Source: Candidatus Cloacimonadota bacterium (lineage in GTDB: Bacteria > Cloacimonadota > Cloacimonadia > Cloacimonadales > Cloacimonadaceae). From it: DNA of 45,448 bases. Shown piece by piece: positions 35,101 through 42,877 of this stretch. Below the pieces are notes generated by a model. That model made no database searches and had not been told where the DNA came from. It saw nothing but the letters and a program-made list of their open reading frames with translations. Both the position numbers and the translations under genes were made by a program. Positions within the stretch are counted from its first letter, which is position 1. Every line of letters starts with the position of its first letter. The DNA is taken from assembly GCA_020532545.1 (NCBI GenBank), contig JAJBAW010000020.1:1-45448 (forward strand). The letters are read 5' to 3'.

Positions 35101-37653
35101 TTGGCCCAAAGGCAGGGAGCCGATAAATGAGGTATTGCCCACCACAGAGATCAGGTCGTTTTCGGTATAAAGACGGGCGTAAACGTTCTCAAGCTCAGCC
35201 TGTCCCATGTTCTTAAAAGTGATACCGAGGTTTGAGCTCTCATCCGGATTCAGGATGCCGTCTCCATAATCCAAAACGGTAAGTTCCACGAAATTGATCT
35301 TGGCGGCTTCCACGGGGATAAACTCCGAGAGTTCATAGCTAAAGCCACCGTTGTCTGTAAGGTTGATATAGATCCTGAGCATGGCTTGATGCGGGGTGGC
35401 GGGATTCACTTTGATCACGATGGGGGTGAGATTGTTGCCAGTGCCACCGCCCATGATTCCGGGATAATCGATCTCGCCTTGAAGGATGGTGATCCAGGGG
35501 CTGGTTGAGCTCACAGTGCCGGAAATGCCGGAGACGGTTTCCAAACCGGTGTTTTTGAGGCCAAAAAAGACCTCCACGATTTCACCGGCGGTCACCAGAC
35601 CATTGCTATTGCCGGCTGAAGCGCCCTGATTGTCATCATCGATAATGATGGCAGCGGGAACCAAAGTGGGCATATCCACCACGTTTATCACGGTCTGCAG
35701 AGGTTTAAAATTATGGCTGCTCACGGTGATGGTGGCAGCGCCTGCGGTCATGACTTCGGGCAAGACGAGGATTACATTGCCTTCCAGATCTGTGTAGCCG
35801 CGGCTGAGGATGGTGGCTCCCGCAGATAGCACTACCGAAGCGCCTTCTACTGCAAGACCTGTGGCATCTGTAACCGCCACATCCAGGAGGGTGATGCCCA
35901 AAGGAATATTGTCATCGGTATCGACCAGGAAGCTACCCGGAATAGTGGTGAAGACTTCCATGGTGGGATCTCCCATCAGGTTGCACCAGTGCGAGAACTT
36001 CTTCACATTTTCTGGAGAAGAGACGCCAAAGATATCGTTAATATAGAGTCTGCCGCGCAAAAGGGCTTCGCCCATGGTGCGCATATCGTGCACAAAGATG
36101 CCTTCGAAGATGCCACCGTGCAAGACGTTATTAAAGGTGGTCATCGTGCTGGAGGTGCTCATCCCAATGCCGGTGACAGCGCCCTTGGGAGCCGTAACTG
36201 TGCCATAGCGGACAAAGGCTTCCATCTCTGAGGTACCGGAACTGTAATTATTGGTGCCACAGGTGAGGTTGATGGCATGCAGGAGTTTGTAGCTATTGAA
36301 AAGAGCGGATTCGGCAGGCGGGCTGTAATCTATATAGCCCCGGAAACTGTAAAAGCCCACGCCCTGGTTGATGGCGGCATTGATGGAAGACACAAAGCTG
36401 TTAAAATCCGGGCCATAACGTTCGGTAAAGGTATAGTCCGGGTTCGTCTCCAAAGCCATCTCTTTGATGTATTTATTGATGTATTCACAGGAGATGCCGG
36501 AAGGATTGTTATCTCCCACGAGCAGCATCCTATCCAACCAATCTGCTGTGGCTACATTGATGTCTCTCTCATAGACGTATATCTTCTCAAACATCACCTG
36601 CAATTGGCTGATATTCTCCGCGGAGATGCGGCCGATAAAGAGATCACCCAGCAAATCGCCGGTGTTCATGTGCGTATAAGGATAGTCTGTGTCTCCGGAA
36701 TATGTAAAGGCGGGAATAGCAAAGCTGCCGGTGACATCGCCTACCAGAATCACATAGTCGGGACGTGTGGCATGGTTGTTATAGCGCCCCCGGATGAAGG
36801 TCTGAATGCTGGAAGAGGAAGAGCCGGCCTGACCGGAAGCGGTGCTGAAGACATCCACATCTGCACCTTTCTGACGTTTCCAGAGCACGAAGTTATTCAT
36901 GGCAGTCTGGAAATTGGCATCCGTGCTGTTGCCATGGATGATCAGGAAACGAGGCGGGGTATTGGCGATCATGATCTCACGATAGTCATTGTAGTTCTGA
37001 ATCGCCGAACTATAGAGCTTGTCGAAGCTGGGAGAGATGTACTGCACCGGGCCGGGCAGTTCATTGGCACCGGGTTCACTGGTGAAATTCACGCGGAGCT
37101 GCATATGATCGTACACGGTGAGCTCGTTTGTCGCGGCGTTGTAGCTGAAGGGATTGACCTGGATGGTGATAATCCTGAAATCGCGCAAGATCATGGGCTC
37201 GCTATATTCCACAGTAGTGGCAGGAAAGGCGCCACCGCTACTGTAATAATCTATGTTTTGTGCAAAGGCTTTGGGGCTATTGGGTCCCTCATCTCTTTGC
37301 AGAGGATAGGCCTGATACTGGCTGCGAATGCTATGCTGTGCGCTTTGCACTTCGATGAACACCGAGCCTTGGTGAGGTACTGCGATGGTGGTGGTGATGA
37401 CGGGCAATTCCGGCATTCCCTCTTGCATCAAAGTACCGGCATCGGGCAGCTCGATCCTATGAAAGCTTTGTCCGTTTGATGTCTCTTTCTTGATCTGAAA
37501 GGAAGGCAGAGTAAAGGAAATATTCATTCCACTGGGGTCCTGTCCTTGAAATTCAAAGGCAGATCGGTAAGAAGTGAGAGTATTGGATACTCCCGCGGCA
37601 AAAGCGAGCCCACAAAATAGGCTCACAAGCATCAGCATTGCTAATCTCTTCAT
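32197..37653 (-). CDS. Giant secreted C25-like protein with type IX sorting domain, paralogue 3
   Basis: An 1818-residue protein, very close to paralogue 2 along its whole length. It has signal peptide 1-20, a C25-like domain to about 570, and Cys465 in INLTCGTNNY with RGY at the usual His site. Ig-like domains, the nidogen-like module, a jelly-roll at about 1374-1541, an fnIII-like segment and the sorting domain in the last ~89 residues follow. The three genes are in tandem on one strand, each with its own terminator and upstream box, so they are separate units arisen by duplication. GAGG precedes the ATG. It starts 67 nt downstream of glnA. Substrate and activity are unknown. Confidence 0.87.
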   Translation of the reverse strand: MKRLAMLMLVSLFCGLAFAAGVSNTLTSYRSAFEFQGQDPSGMNISFTLPSFQIKKETSNGQSFHRIELPDAGTLMQEGMPELPVITTTIAVPHQGSVFIEVQSAQHSIRSQYQAYPLQRDEGPNSPKAFAQNIDYYSSGGAFPATTVEYSEPMILRDFRIITIQVNPFSYNAATNELTVYDHMQLRVNFTSEPGANELPGPVQYISPSFDKLYSSAIQNYNDYREIMIANTPPRFLIIHGNSTDANFQTAMNNFVLWKRQKGADVDVFSTASGQAGSSSSSIQTFIRGRYNNHATRPDYVILVGDVTGSFAIPAFTYSGDTDYPYTHMNTGDLLGDLFIGRISAENISQLQVMFEKIYVYERDINVATADWLDRMLLVGDNNPSGISCEYINKYIKEMALETNPDYTFTERYGPDFNSFVSSINAAINQGVGFYSFRGYIDYSPPAESALFNSYKLLHAINLTCGTNNYSSGTSEMEAFVRYGTVTAPKGAVTGIGMSTSSTMTTFNNVLHGGIFEGIFVHDMRTMGEALLRGRLYINDIFGVSSPENVKKFSHWCNLMGDPTMEVFTTIPGSFLVDTDDNIPLGITLLDVAVTDATGLAVEGASVVLSAGATILSRGYTDLEGNVILVLPEVMTAGAATITVSSHNFKPLQTVINVVDMPTLVPAAIIIDDDNQGASAGNSNGLVTAGEIVEVFFGLKNTGLETVSGISGTVSSTSPWITILQGEIDYPGIMGGGTGNNLTPIVIKVNPATPHQAMLRIYINLTDNGGFSYELSEFIPVEAAKINFVELTVLDYGDGILNPDESSNLGITFKNMGQAELENVYARLYTENDLISVVGNTSFIGSLPLGQAVSSSEVEPFMVWQRPETLPGMVMPMYVRLYNNTGFEQIVHFTLTVGQVFQSDPLGPDSYGYVIYDWTDLAYPEVAEYSWLEIATSAGGLGTALPITDVYNSGDEGDQVGAQSLSVVNLPFPFQFYGRMYDQITVCSNGFIAMGVSENAEFRNFRLPGAMGPSPMIAPFWDDLATHSGGGIYTMFDRSNHSFIIEWYNLKNGKNGSSPETFQVILYDQATYNTSLGDGPIKFQYHTFNNVNSQSSERHGNYCSIGIEDHSGSRGLEYTFNNLYPTAAAPLADGKALYITNVPIYHEAANLLIANTYLDDPNNVVEPGESVRLGVLLENSGNLVAAGITATLSTTDEYVNIENAESVYYSLEAGETGVNRSPFTFTVSQDCPAGHVIPFALSLQSDETVWNRSFSIQVDSSQLRYQSFLISDYAENFNGVIDPGESVKLIINLRNASVVDARTVNVSLASTVPNLGIVNPVQSIPLIAGNQTRQIVFDLDFSAVVEEDGYLPLHFTATPLSGQATDVTLHIPYNLPNVEHDFELNNGELISETGWLWGDPATVDAYSGSKVWATNLTGQYPINVQYHLYTPQYVLGANSSLSFMHNYAVEQDYDGVNVSISTNNGNSWTVIAPTGGYNGSSIAGLNSESGWTGNSGGWVNASFDLSAYADSDVKFRFRLGSNGSITGPGWFIDDFKLIDVNLKTGFVQGMVYLTSTLDPSLTNVTSAQRFATNPDSAGAYRLYLPNGIHSVTASLANHQNSTLNNIHINVNAPVVTAEFTLIDLPAVTSFENIQDQGTSILTILWAPPAEPMFPPTAYRVYRRFDSGPYIMALETAETSYLEILGREGFYRYYVTAVYMNEEGAPTEILEVPYPFVVSNEDPGAPQLKTALGRNYPNPFNPTTTISFTLAQSGPASLKIYNAKGQMVRELANAEYSAGKHHLVWDGRDTKGRPVSSGLYFYRLQAKGYSQSHKMILMK

Positions 37654-37697
37654 TGTTTATCCTCTATTGGATGTAGATTTATTAAGCAGGGATTTGT

Positions 37698-37716
37698 TGC
37701 AAGTATCGTTCCGAAT
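37698..37716 (-). promoter_or_regulatory. Conserved upstream box, C25-like paralogue 3
   Basis: The minus strand reads ATTCGGAACGATACTTGCA, identical over 19 nt to the box of paralogue 1, and lies 45-63 nt upstream of the ATG. The flanking DNA outside the box differs from the other two copies, so the box itself appears selected. It begins only 4 nt after the glnA stop. Confidence 0.6.
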
Positions 37717-37720
37717 CTTA

Positions 37721-39142
37721 TCAAAGATTGTAATACAGCATCATTTCATGAGGATGAGGCCGGGAATCTATGGCTTCATATTCTGCCATCTTGAGCTTGA
37801 TATGGCTGTGAATAAGGTCTTCATTGAAGACTCCGCCGGCCAGGAGGAATTCGTGATCTTCCTGTAAGGCCTGCAGGGCTTCTTTGAGGTTGCCCGGGAT
37901 GGAAAGCAGGGTGTCTTGTTTTTCTTTGCTCCAGGCAAAGATATTGTCGTCAAAAGGTCCGAATTTGTGATCGGCGGGATCAATCTTGTTTTTGATGCCG
38001 TCGAGGCCCGCCATCAGGATCGCGCTCATGGCCAGATAAGGGTTACAGGTACCATCGCCGGTCCGGAATTCAAAGCGTTTGCTATCCTCGGTATTGGCAT
38101 ATTTGGGGATGCGGATGGCGGCAGAGCGATTGGCCAGGCCATAAATGAGCTTCACAGGGGCTTCAAAGCCGGGGAGCAGGCGTTTAAAGCTATTTGTAGA
38201 GGGATTGGTAAATCCTACCAAAGCGCGGCCGTGGAAGAGGATCCCACCGATGAACCAGATCGCTTCATCCGAGAGATCGGCATAGCCACCCTTTTTGTAG
38301 AAGATGTTTTTGCCCTTTTTGTGCAGCATCATGTGAAAGTGCATGCCATTGCCAGCCTGATGGTACACCGGTTTTGGCATGAAGGTAGCGGTGAGGCCAT
38401 ACTCCAGAGCAGTACGCCTGATGATGTCTTTCATCACCATGGTATCATCACAGATTTTGGGAAATTCCAGAAGTTCGGTTTCGATCTCCTGTTGGGAAGA
38501 AAGCCCTACTTCGTGATGGTGATAGCGGATTTTGATGCCCAGATCTTCCATGTGCCCCACCATCTCCTGGCGGATCTCATAAAAGCGGTCAAAAGGTGTA
38601 TCGGCATGATAGCCTTTTACATGATCGCGGCTGAGTCCATCCAGATCGTCGTAATCATCTGGCAGACACTCTTTGCACTCGCTGGAAGTGATGGTATAGC
38701 CGCTGGAAAAGCTGTCCGAATAAAACTGCACGGTATCAAAGAGGTGATACTCCAGCTCCGGAATCCAGGAGGAGCTATCTGCTATGCCGGTATCCTGCAT
38801 ATACTTGTGCGCTCTCAGAGCCACGCTGCGGGGGTCTTTTTGAATCCCGATCCTGGTCTCGGCATCGCAGATCGAGCAGATCAAACGGAGGGTGGGAACT
38901 TCGTAAAATGAATCCATTTGAGCGGTCTCGATATCCGGCATCAATACCATGTCTCCGCTTTCCACACTGCGCATTCCGGGGATGGAAGAGCCGTCAAAAG
39001 CTACTCCGCGTTCCAATACATCCTCAAGCCTGCGGGCCGGGAAGGTAATGTGATACCATTGGCCGCCGAGTCCGACGTATTTTAGATCAATTGCTTCAAT
39101 TTCTTGCTCTTCTATGAGCTGTTTGAGGGTTCGTATGTCCAT
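37721..39142 (-). CDS. glnA: Glutamine synthetase, type I
   Basis: A 473-residue cytoplasmic dodecameric enzyme that forms glutamine from glutamate, ammonia and ATP. The frame opens at 39223, but the ATG at 39142 has GGAG six nt upstream and begins the usual N-terminal domain (MDIRTLKQLIEEQ). Landmarks are VAFDGSSIPG, the Mg ligands in IPELEYHLFD and HHHEVG, FMPKP, GNGMHFHMML, and the substrate/nucleotide region NRSAAIRIP. The adenylylation site of E. coli (NLYDLP) reads NIFAW here, with Phe402 in place of Tyr, so GlnE-type control is not possible. Placed after an ammonia-producing operon's region, it may assimilate nitrogen, but it is a separate unit. Confidence 0.93.
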   Translation of the reverse strand: MDIRTLKQLIEEQEIEAIDLKYVGLGGQWYHITFPARRLEDVLERGVAFDGSSIPGMRSVESGDMVLMPDIETAQMDSFYEVPTLRLICSICDAETRIGIQKDPRSVALRAHKYMQDTGIADSSSWIPELEYHLFDTVQFYSDSFSSGYTITSSECKECLPDDYDDLDGLSRDHVKGYHADTPFDRFYEIRQEMVGHMEDLGIKIRYHHHEVGLSSQQEIETELLEFPKICDDTMVMKDIIRRTALEYGLTATFMPKPVYHQAGNGMHFHMMLHKKGKNIFYKKGGYADLSDEAIWFIGGILFHGRALVGFTNPSTNSFKRLLPGFEAPVKLIYGLANRSAAIRIPKYANTEDSKRFEFRTGDGTCNPYLAMSAILMAGLDGIKNKIDPADHKFGPFDDNIFAWSKEKQDTLLSIPGNLKEALQALQEDHEFLLAGGVFNEDLIHSHIKLKMAEYEAIDSRPHPHEMMLYYNL

Positions 39143-39209
39143 TTTGTTCTCCATGTATTTCATATTTCTGTGCGTTATTGTAGGAGAAAAGCAGCAAGGC
39201 AGCCATAGG

Positions 39210-39860
39210 CTAAAAGGGGACACCCAACAGCTTCATTACCAAAGCAATAGGAGGCATTACAAATCTGCCAATCAGATTGATCTTCAGTAAATTGGTGATG
39301 ATGATGATGGCAAAGAGATAGATCATCCCTTTGCGTTCTTGCGCGGTCCATTTGAGATAAGCAGAATCGCTCAGGAACATACCCAGGATCTTGGAGCCAT
39401 CCAAAGGCGGCACCGGAATTAGATTGAAAAAGGCCAAAACCAGATTCATAAAGATCACATACATCAGGATGTACTGCGCAATCGGAAACATGCTAAACAG
39501 ATGATAGAACACACTCAGCAGGATCGCGATCAGGATATTGGAGGCAGGTCCCGCCAGGGCTGTGAGTCCGGAATCTCGCTTGTAATTCTTAAAATTGTAA
39601 GGGTTAAAAGGCACCGGCTTGGCATAGCCAAAGATGAAGCCAGCGCTGAACCAGAGGATCAGCGGCAGGATGATCGTGCCAAAAATGTCAATGTGTCTTT
39701 TGGGGTTGAAACTCAGGCGTCCGGCTCTTTGGGCAGAATCATCACCCAGGGCGAAGGCCGCAAAAGCGTGGCTCACCTCGTGGATAATTATGCTGTAAAA
39801 GACCATGCCTACAATGCAGACAGTGCTGAGCGCTTTGACCAGTTGAGGGCTAATATTCAT
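39210..39860 (-). CDS. Site-2 protease-family (M50) membrane metalloprotease
   Basis: A 216-residue polytopic membrane protein. The zinc motif HEVSH (27-31) lies in the first membrane segment. A second conserved site, NLIPVPPLDG, contributes the third ligand, an aspartate. The middle carries GYAKPVPFNPYNF and LAGPASNILIA, typical of the M50 (RseP-like) subfamily without a PDZ domain. Such proteins cleave membrane-spanning substrates, often anti-sigma factors. The ATG overlaps the tyrS stop by 4 nt, a pairing that gives no functional clue. The substrate is unknown. Confidence 0.88.
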   Translation of the reverse strand: MNISPQLVKALSTVCIVGMVFYSIIIHEVSHAFAAFALGDDSAQRAGRLSFNPKRHIDIFGTIILPLILWFSAGFIFGYAKPVPFNPYNFKNYKRDSGLTALAGPASNILIAILLSVFYHLFSMFPIAQYILMYVIFMNLVLAFFNLIPVPPLDGSKILGMFLSDSAYLKWTAQERKGMIYLFAIIIITNLLKINLIGRFVMPPIALVMKLLGVPF

Positions 39861-41059
39861 ATCTTCTTTATCTTGATAAATTTGCGTTTGCCGGCGCGGA
39901 GTACGGAGCCATCCGTGATGGTGATGCTGGCGTCAAAACTTTCCACCTTTTCGCCATCCAGGCTCACGCCCCCACCCTGGATGAGGCGCTTGGCTTCACC
40001 ATTTGTGGAGCACAATCCGCTCTGCACCAGGAGTGGTACGATCTTAATTTCACTTTCACTTAGTTCATATTCCGGCATCTCGTCCGGGACTTCCTTTTTG
40101 GAAAAGAGGCTTTCAAACCCGGCTTGCGCTTTGGCCGCCTCATCCTCTCCATGATAGAGCTTCACTATCTCACTGGCCAGAGCTTTTTTCAGGATCATGG
40201 GGTTCATGCCACTCTCCAGCTTGGCTTTCACCTCTGCCAATTCCTCTTCACAACAGGTGGTAGCATAGCTATAGTAATTCATAATCAGGCCATCCGGGAT
40301 GCTCATCACTTTGCCGAATTTATCGGCAGGGGTATCGAAGACGGCGATGTAATTATTCAGGCTCTTGCCCATCTTGTTTACACCATCGGTACCCAAAAGG
40401 ATGGGAGAAAGCACTGCAACCTGCTGCGGCAGATCAAAGTAGCGCTGCATATCCCGGCCGCAGAGGATGTTGAATTTCTGCTCGGTAGCACCCAGTTCGA
40501 CATCGCTCTGTACAGCCACAGAATCGTAAGCCTGCAGCAGCGGATACATCAGCTCGTGCATACCCAGAGAAAGCCCCTGTTCATAGCGGCTGCGGAAGGT
40601 ATCGTGCGCCATAAATTGGGCCAGGGTGAATTTCCCCATCAGCTTCAGCACATCCGCCAAAGTCATTTTGCCAAACCATTCGGTCTGATAGCGTACTTCT
40701 GTCTGCTCTGGAATAAGGATGCTAAAAAGCTGTTCCATATACTTTTCGCTATTGCTGATGATCTTTTCATGGGTGAGCGGAGGGCGGGATTCATCGCGTC
40801 CGGTGGGATCTCCGATCTGAGCGGTAAAATCCCCGATAATGATCACGCCGGTATGCCCGAGATCCTGAAATTCACGCATCTTGCGGATGGGCACCAGGTG
40901 TCCGATATGGATATCAAAACCGGTGGGGTCTATGCCATACTTGATCCTAAGCGGCTTCCCCGTTTTGGCGCTATTGGCCAATTTGGTCTTTAGCTCGTCC
41001 AGCGGAATGATTTCTTCCACATTCTTACTGATGATCTTTAGTTCCTGTTCAAAGGCCAT
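39857..41059 (-). CDS. tyrS: Tyrosyl-tRNA synthetase
   Basis: A 400-residue class I synthetase that charges tRNA-Tyr. The HIGH motif is at 51-54 (GFDIHIGHL) and the KMSKS equivalent KMGKS at 229-233. The C-terminal S4 RNA-binding domain carries GEAKRLIQGGGVSLDGEKV and ends RKFIKIKKI. The HIGH and KMGKS forms point to the TyrZ-like type of bacterial TyrRS. No T-box leader is visible upstream. The gene heads a tyrS-M50 pair and is divergent from the oxidoreductase at 41475. Confidence 0.94.
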   Translation of the reverse strand: MAFEQELKIISKNVEEIIPLDELKTKLANSAKTGKPLRIKYGIDPTGFDIHIGHLVPIRKMREFQDLGHTGVIIIGDFTAQIGDPTGRDESRPPLTHEKIISNSEKYMEQLFSILIPEQTEVRYQTEWFGKMTLADVLKLMGKFTLAQFMAHDTFRSRYEQGLSLGMHELMYPLLQAYDSVAVQSDVELGATEQKFNILCGRDMQRYFDLPQQVAVLSPILLGTDGVNKMGKSLNNYIAVFDTPADKFGKVMSIPDGLIMNYYSYATTCCEEELAEVKAKLESGMNPMILKKALASEIVKLYHGEDEAAKAQAGFESLFSKKEVPDEMPEYELSESEIKIVPLLVQSGLCSTNGEAKRLIQGGGVSLDGEKVESFDASITITDGSVLRAGKRKFIKIKKI

Positions 41060-41225
41060 TTATTCTGTCCTATATATATTTTCATGAATGCATGCAAGGA
41101 GAGAGCGATATTTTGTCAAGAAAAAGCGGGAAACTGGCTTTCCTCCTGCTTTTCTAAAGCCGAGGTTTGGTTTTTCTGCAGGCCTTTTTATCCTCTGCCC
41201 TTAAGAGTCCTTCCTTGATAGCTTG

Positions 41226-41286
41226 TCGTGTAGATGACGTGTAGATAAGAGTATTTATTCCTACTATCTCCACGTCAGCTTCACGA
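41226..41286. repeat. Long imperfect hairpin in divergent promoter region
   Basis: The 22-nt arms (41226-41247 and 41265-41286) are complementary at 19 of 22 positions, with a 17-nt AT-rich loop. The left arm itself contains CGTGTAGAT twice. It could be a MITE-like or REP-like insertion, or the fold of a small RNA. The rest of 41060-41474 shows no gene. A TTGACA at 41119-41114 on the minus strand may be the -35 of tyrS, and TTGATA near 41435 the -35 of the plus-strand gene. Confidence 0.65.
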
Positions 41287-41474
41287 TGACGAATGGGCGA
41301 GATCCCGGCTATGACCCAAATATCTTGTAATATTGTGCAATCCGGATCAGTACTTCCATAAAACTGGTCTTGCCCATCGAGAAATTGTGCTTAAATTATT
41401 CCTAAATGAGTGTTTAGTAGAATTATAAAACTACTTGATACTCTGTATTAAGCAAGGATTATGAGGAAAGAACC

Positions 41475-42821
41475 ATGGCAAAGTATGATATATTTGTAAT
41501 AGGAACCGGTCTGGCAGGGACAAAGATTGCTGATGCTTGTAGCACAGCCGGGAAGAAAGTCGGCATTTGTGATTATAGAGAGTATGGGGGAACCTGTGGT
41601 CTCAGAGGATGCGTTCCCAAGAAGGTCTTAACCAGCGTTACAGAGGCTCAGATCAGGCTTCAGGGCTACAAAGAAAAAGGGATTATCACAGGCGAAACTT
41701 TAGTAAACTGGGAAAATCTCATCAAGTTCAAAGAGACCTTTACGCAGGATCTTCCCCGGGACAAAGAAAGGGATCTTGCTGAGCATGATATAGATATGTA
41801 TCATGGCAAGGCCAAGTTTATTGATCCCCATAAACTTAAAATTGGAGATCAGATTATCGAGACCGATATTGTGGTTTTGGCGACAGGAGCTGAGCCCCGG
41901 ATAATGAATATACCCGGTGAAGAGTACGTGATTACCAGTGCTGAATTCATGAATTTGCCTGCCCTTCCTGCTAATATCCTGTTCATTGGTGGAGGTTATA
42001 TCTCCTTTGAATTGGGCCAAGTGGCCAGTGTAGTAGGTGCTAAGGTAACAATTCTGGAACGCTCCAGCCGTCCGCTGGGCACATTTGAACCAGAACTCGC
42101 ACAGCTACTGGCGCAGAACTTTGCAGATAGTGGCATTGTAATCGAAACTGAGACCAGCGTTGTGAGCATTAAAAAACAGGGTGATAAATTCCTGGTGGAA
42201 GCAGAATCCGGCAAGGTCTTTACCACAGACATGGTGGTGCATGGAGCGGGAAGAGTGCCTCGATTCCAAGAGCTGGAACTGGATAAGGCAGGAGTGGAAA
42301 CAGATGCTCATGGCATCATCCTGAATCCCCACCTGCAAAGTATTAGCAATAGCCAGGTCTATGTAGCCGGTGATGCCGTCAGCGATCCCCACAGCCTCCC
42401 CTTGACTCCAATTGCCAGCTTGGAAGCAAAGATAGTAATTCATAATATCCTGAATCATGATAAGAAAATCCCCAATTATGCGGGAACTGCCAGTGCGCTC
42501 TTCACCTTCCCCCCGCTGGCAAAAGTAGGGATGCTGGAAGCGGAAGCAAAAAAGCATAATATCGATTATCGGGTAAGCTATGCCGATACCTCTGATCTGG
42601 ATCCTACCAAGAGACTGGCACTTAAGGTATCTGCCTACAAGATCATCATCAAGAAAGACGATTCCACAATAATAGGAGCGCATCTCTTGGGGCACCATGT
42701 GGATGAAGTAATCAATCTTTTTGCCCTGGCGATCAGGAATGGCTTGACGGTGGACGATTTAAAAGAAACTATCTGGAGCTATCCCTCGGTGAGTGATGTA
42801 TTGGATGATATGCTGAGCTAA
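41475..42821 (+). CDS. FAD-dependent pyridine nucleotide-disulfide oxidoreductase
   Basis: A 448-residue flavoenzyme of the glutathione reductase/dihydrolipoyl dehydrogenase family. The FAD fingerprint is FVIGTGLAGTKIADAC, the redox-active pair is C41/C46 (GGTCGLRGCVPKK), and the NAD(P) fingerprint is ILFIGGGYISFELG. The second FAD motif is VYVAGDAV, followed by a dimerisation domain. The usual C-terminal HPxxxE catalytic dyad reads YPSVSD, so the acid/base pair is Tyr/Asp in place of His/Glu. The substrate disulfide is unknown. GAGGAAAG lies just upstream of the ATG. It is convergent with the next gene, separated by 56 bp. Confidence 0.85.
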   Translation: MAKYDIFVIGTGLAGTKIADACSTAGKKVGICDYREYGGTCGLRGCVPKKVLTSVTEAQIRLQGYKEKGIITGETLVNWENLIKFKETFTQDLPRDKERDLAEHDIDMYHGKAKFIDPHKLKIGDQIIETDIVVLATGAEPRIMNIPGEEYVITSAEFMNLPALPANILFIGGGYISFELGQVASVVGAKVTILERSSRPLGTFEPELAQLLAQNFADSGIVIETETSVVSIKKQGDKFLVEAESGKVFTTDMVVHGAGRVPRFQELELDKAGVETDAHGIILNPHLQSISNSQVYVAGDAVSDPHSLPLTPIASLEAKIVIHNILNHDKKIPNYAGTASALFTFPPLAKVGMLEAEAKKHNIDYRVSYADTSDLDPTKRLALKVSAYKIIIKKDDSTIIGAHLLGHHVDEVINLFALAIRNGLTVDDLKETIWSYPSVSDVLDDMLS

Positions 42822-42877
42822 TGATCGTTTGATTATATCCTCAGGTTATCGTTGCTAGCTGAATACAGAGATTCCAG

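Noticed and set aside
41060-41474. T-box leader upstream of tyrS
   Set aside because: No T-box core (AGGGTGG-type) or antiterminator was found on the minus strand.
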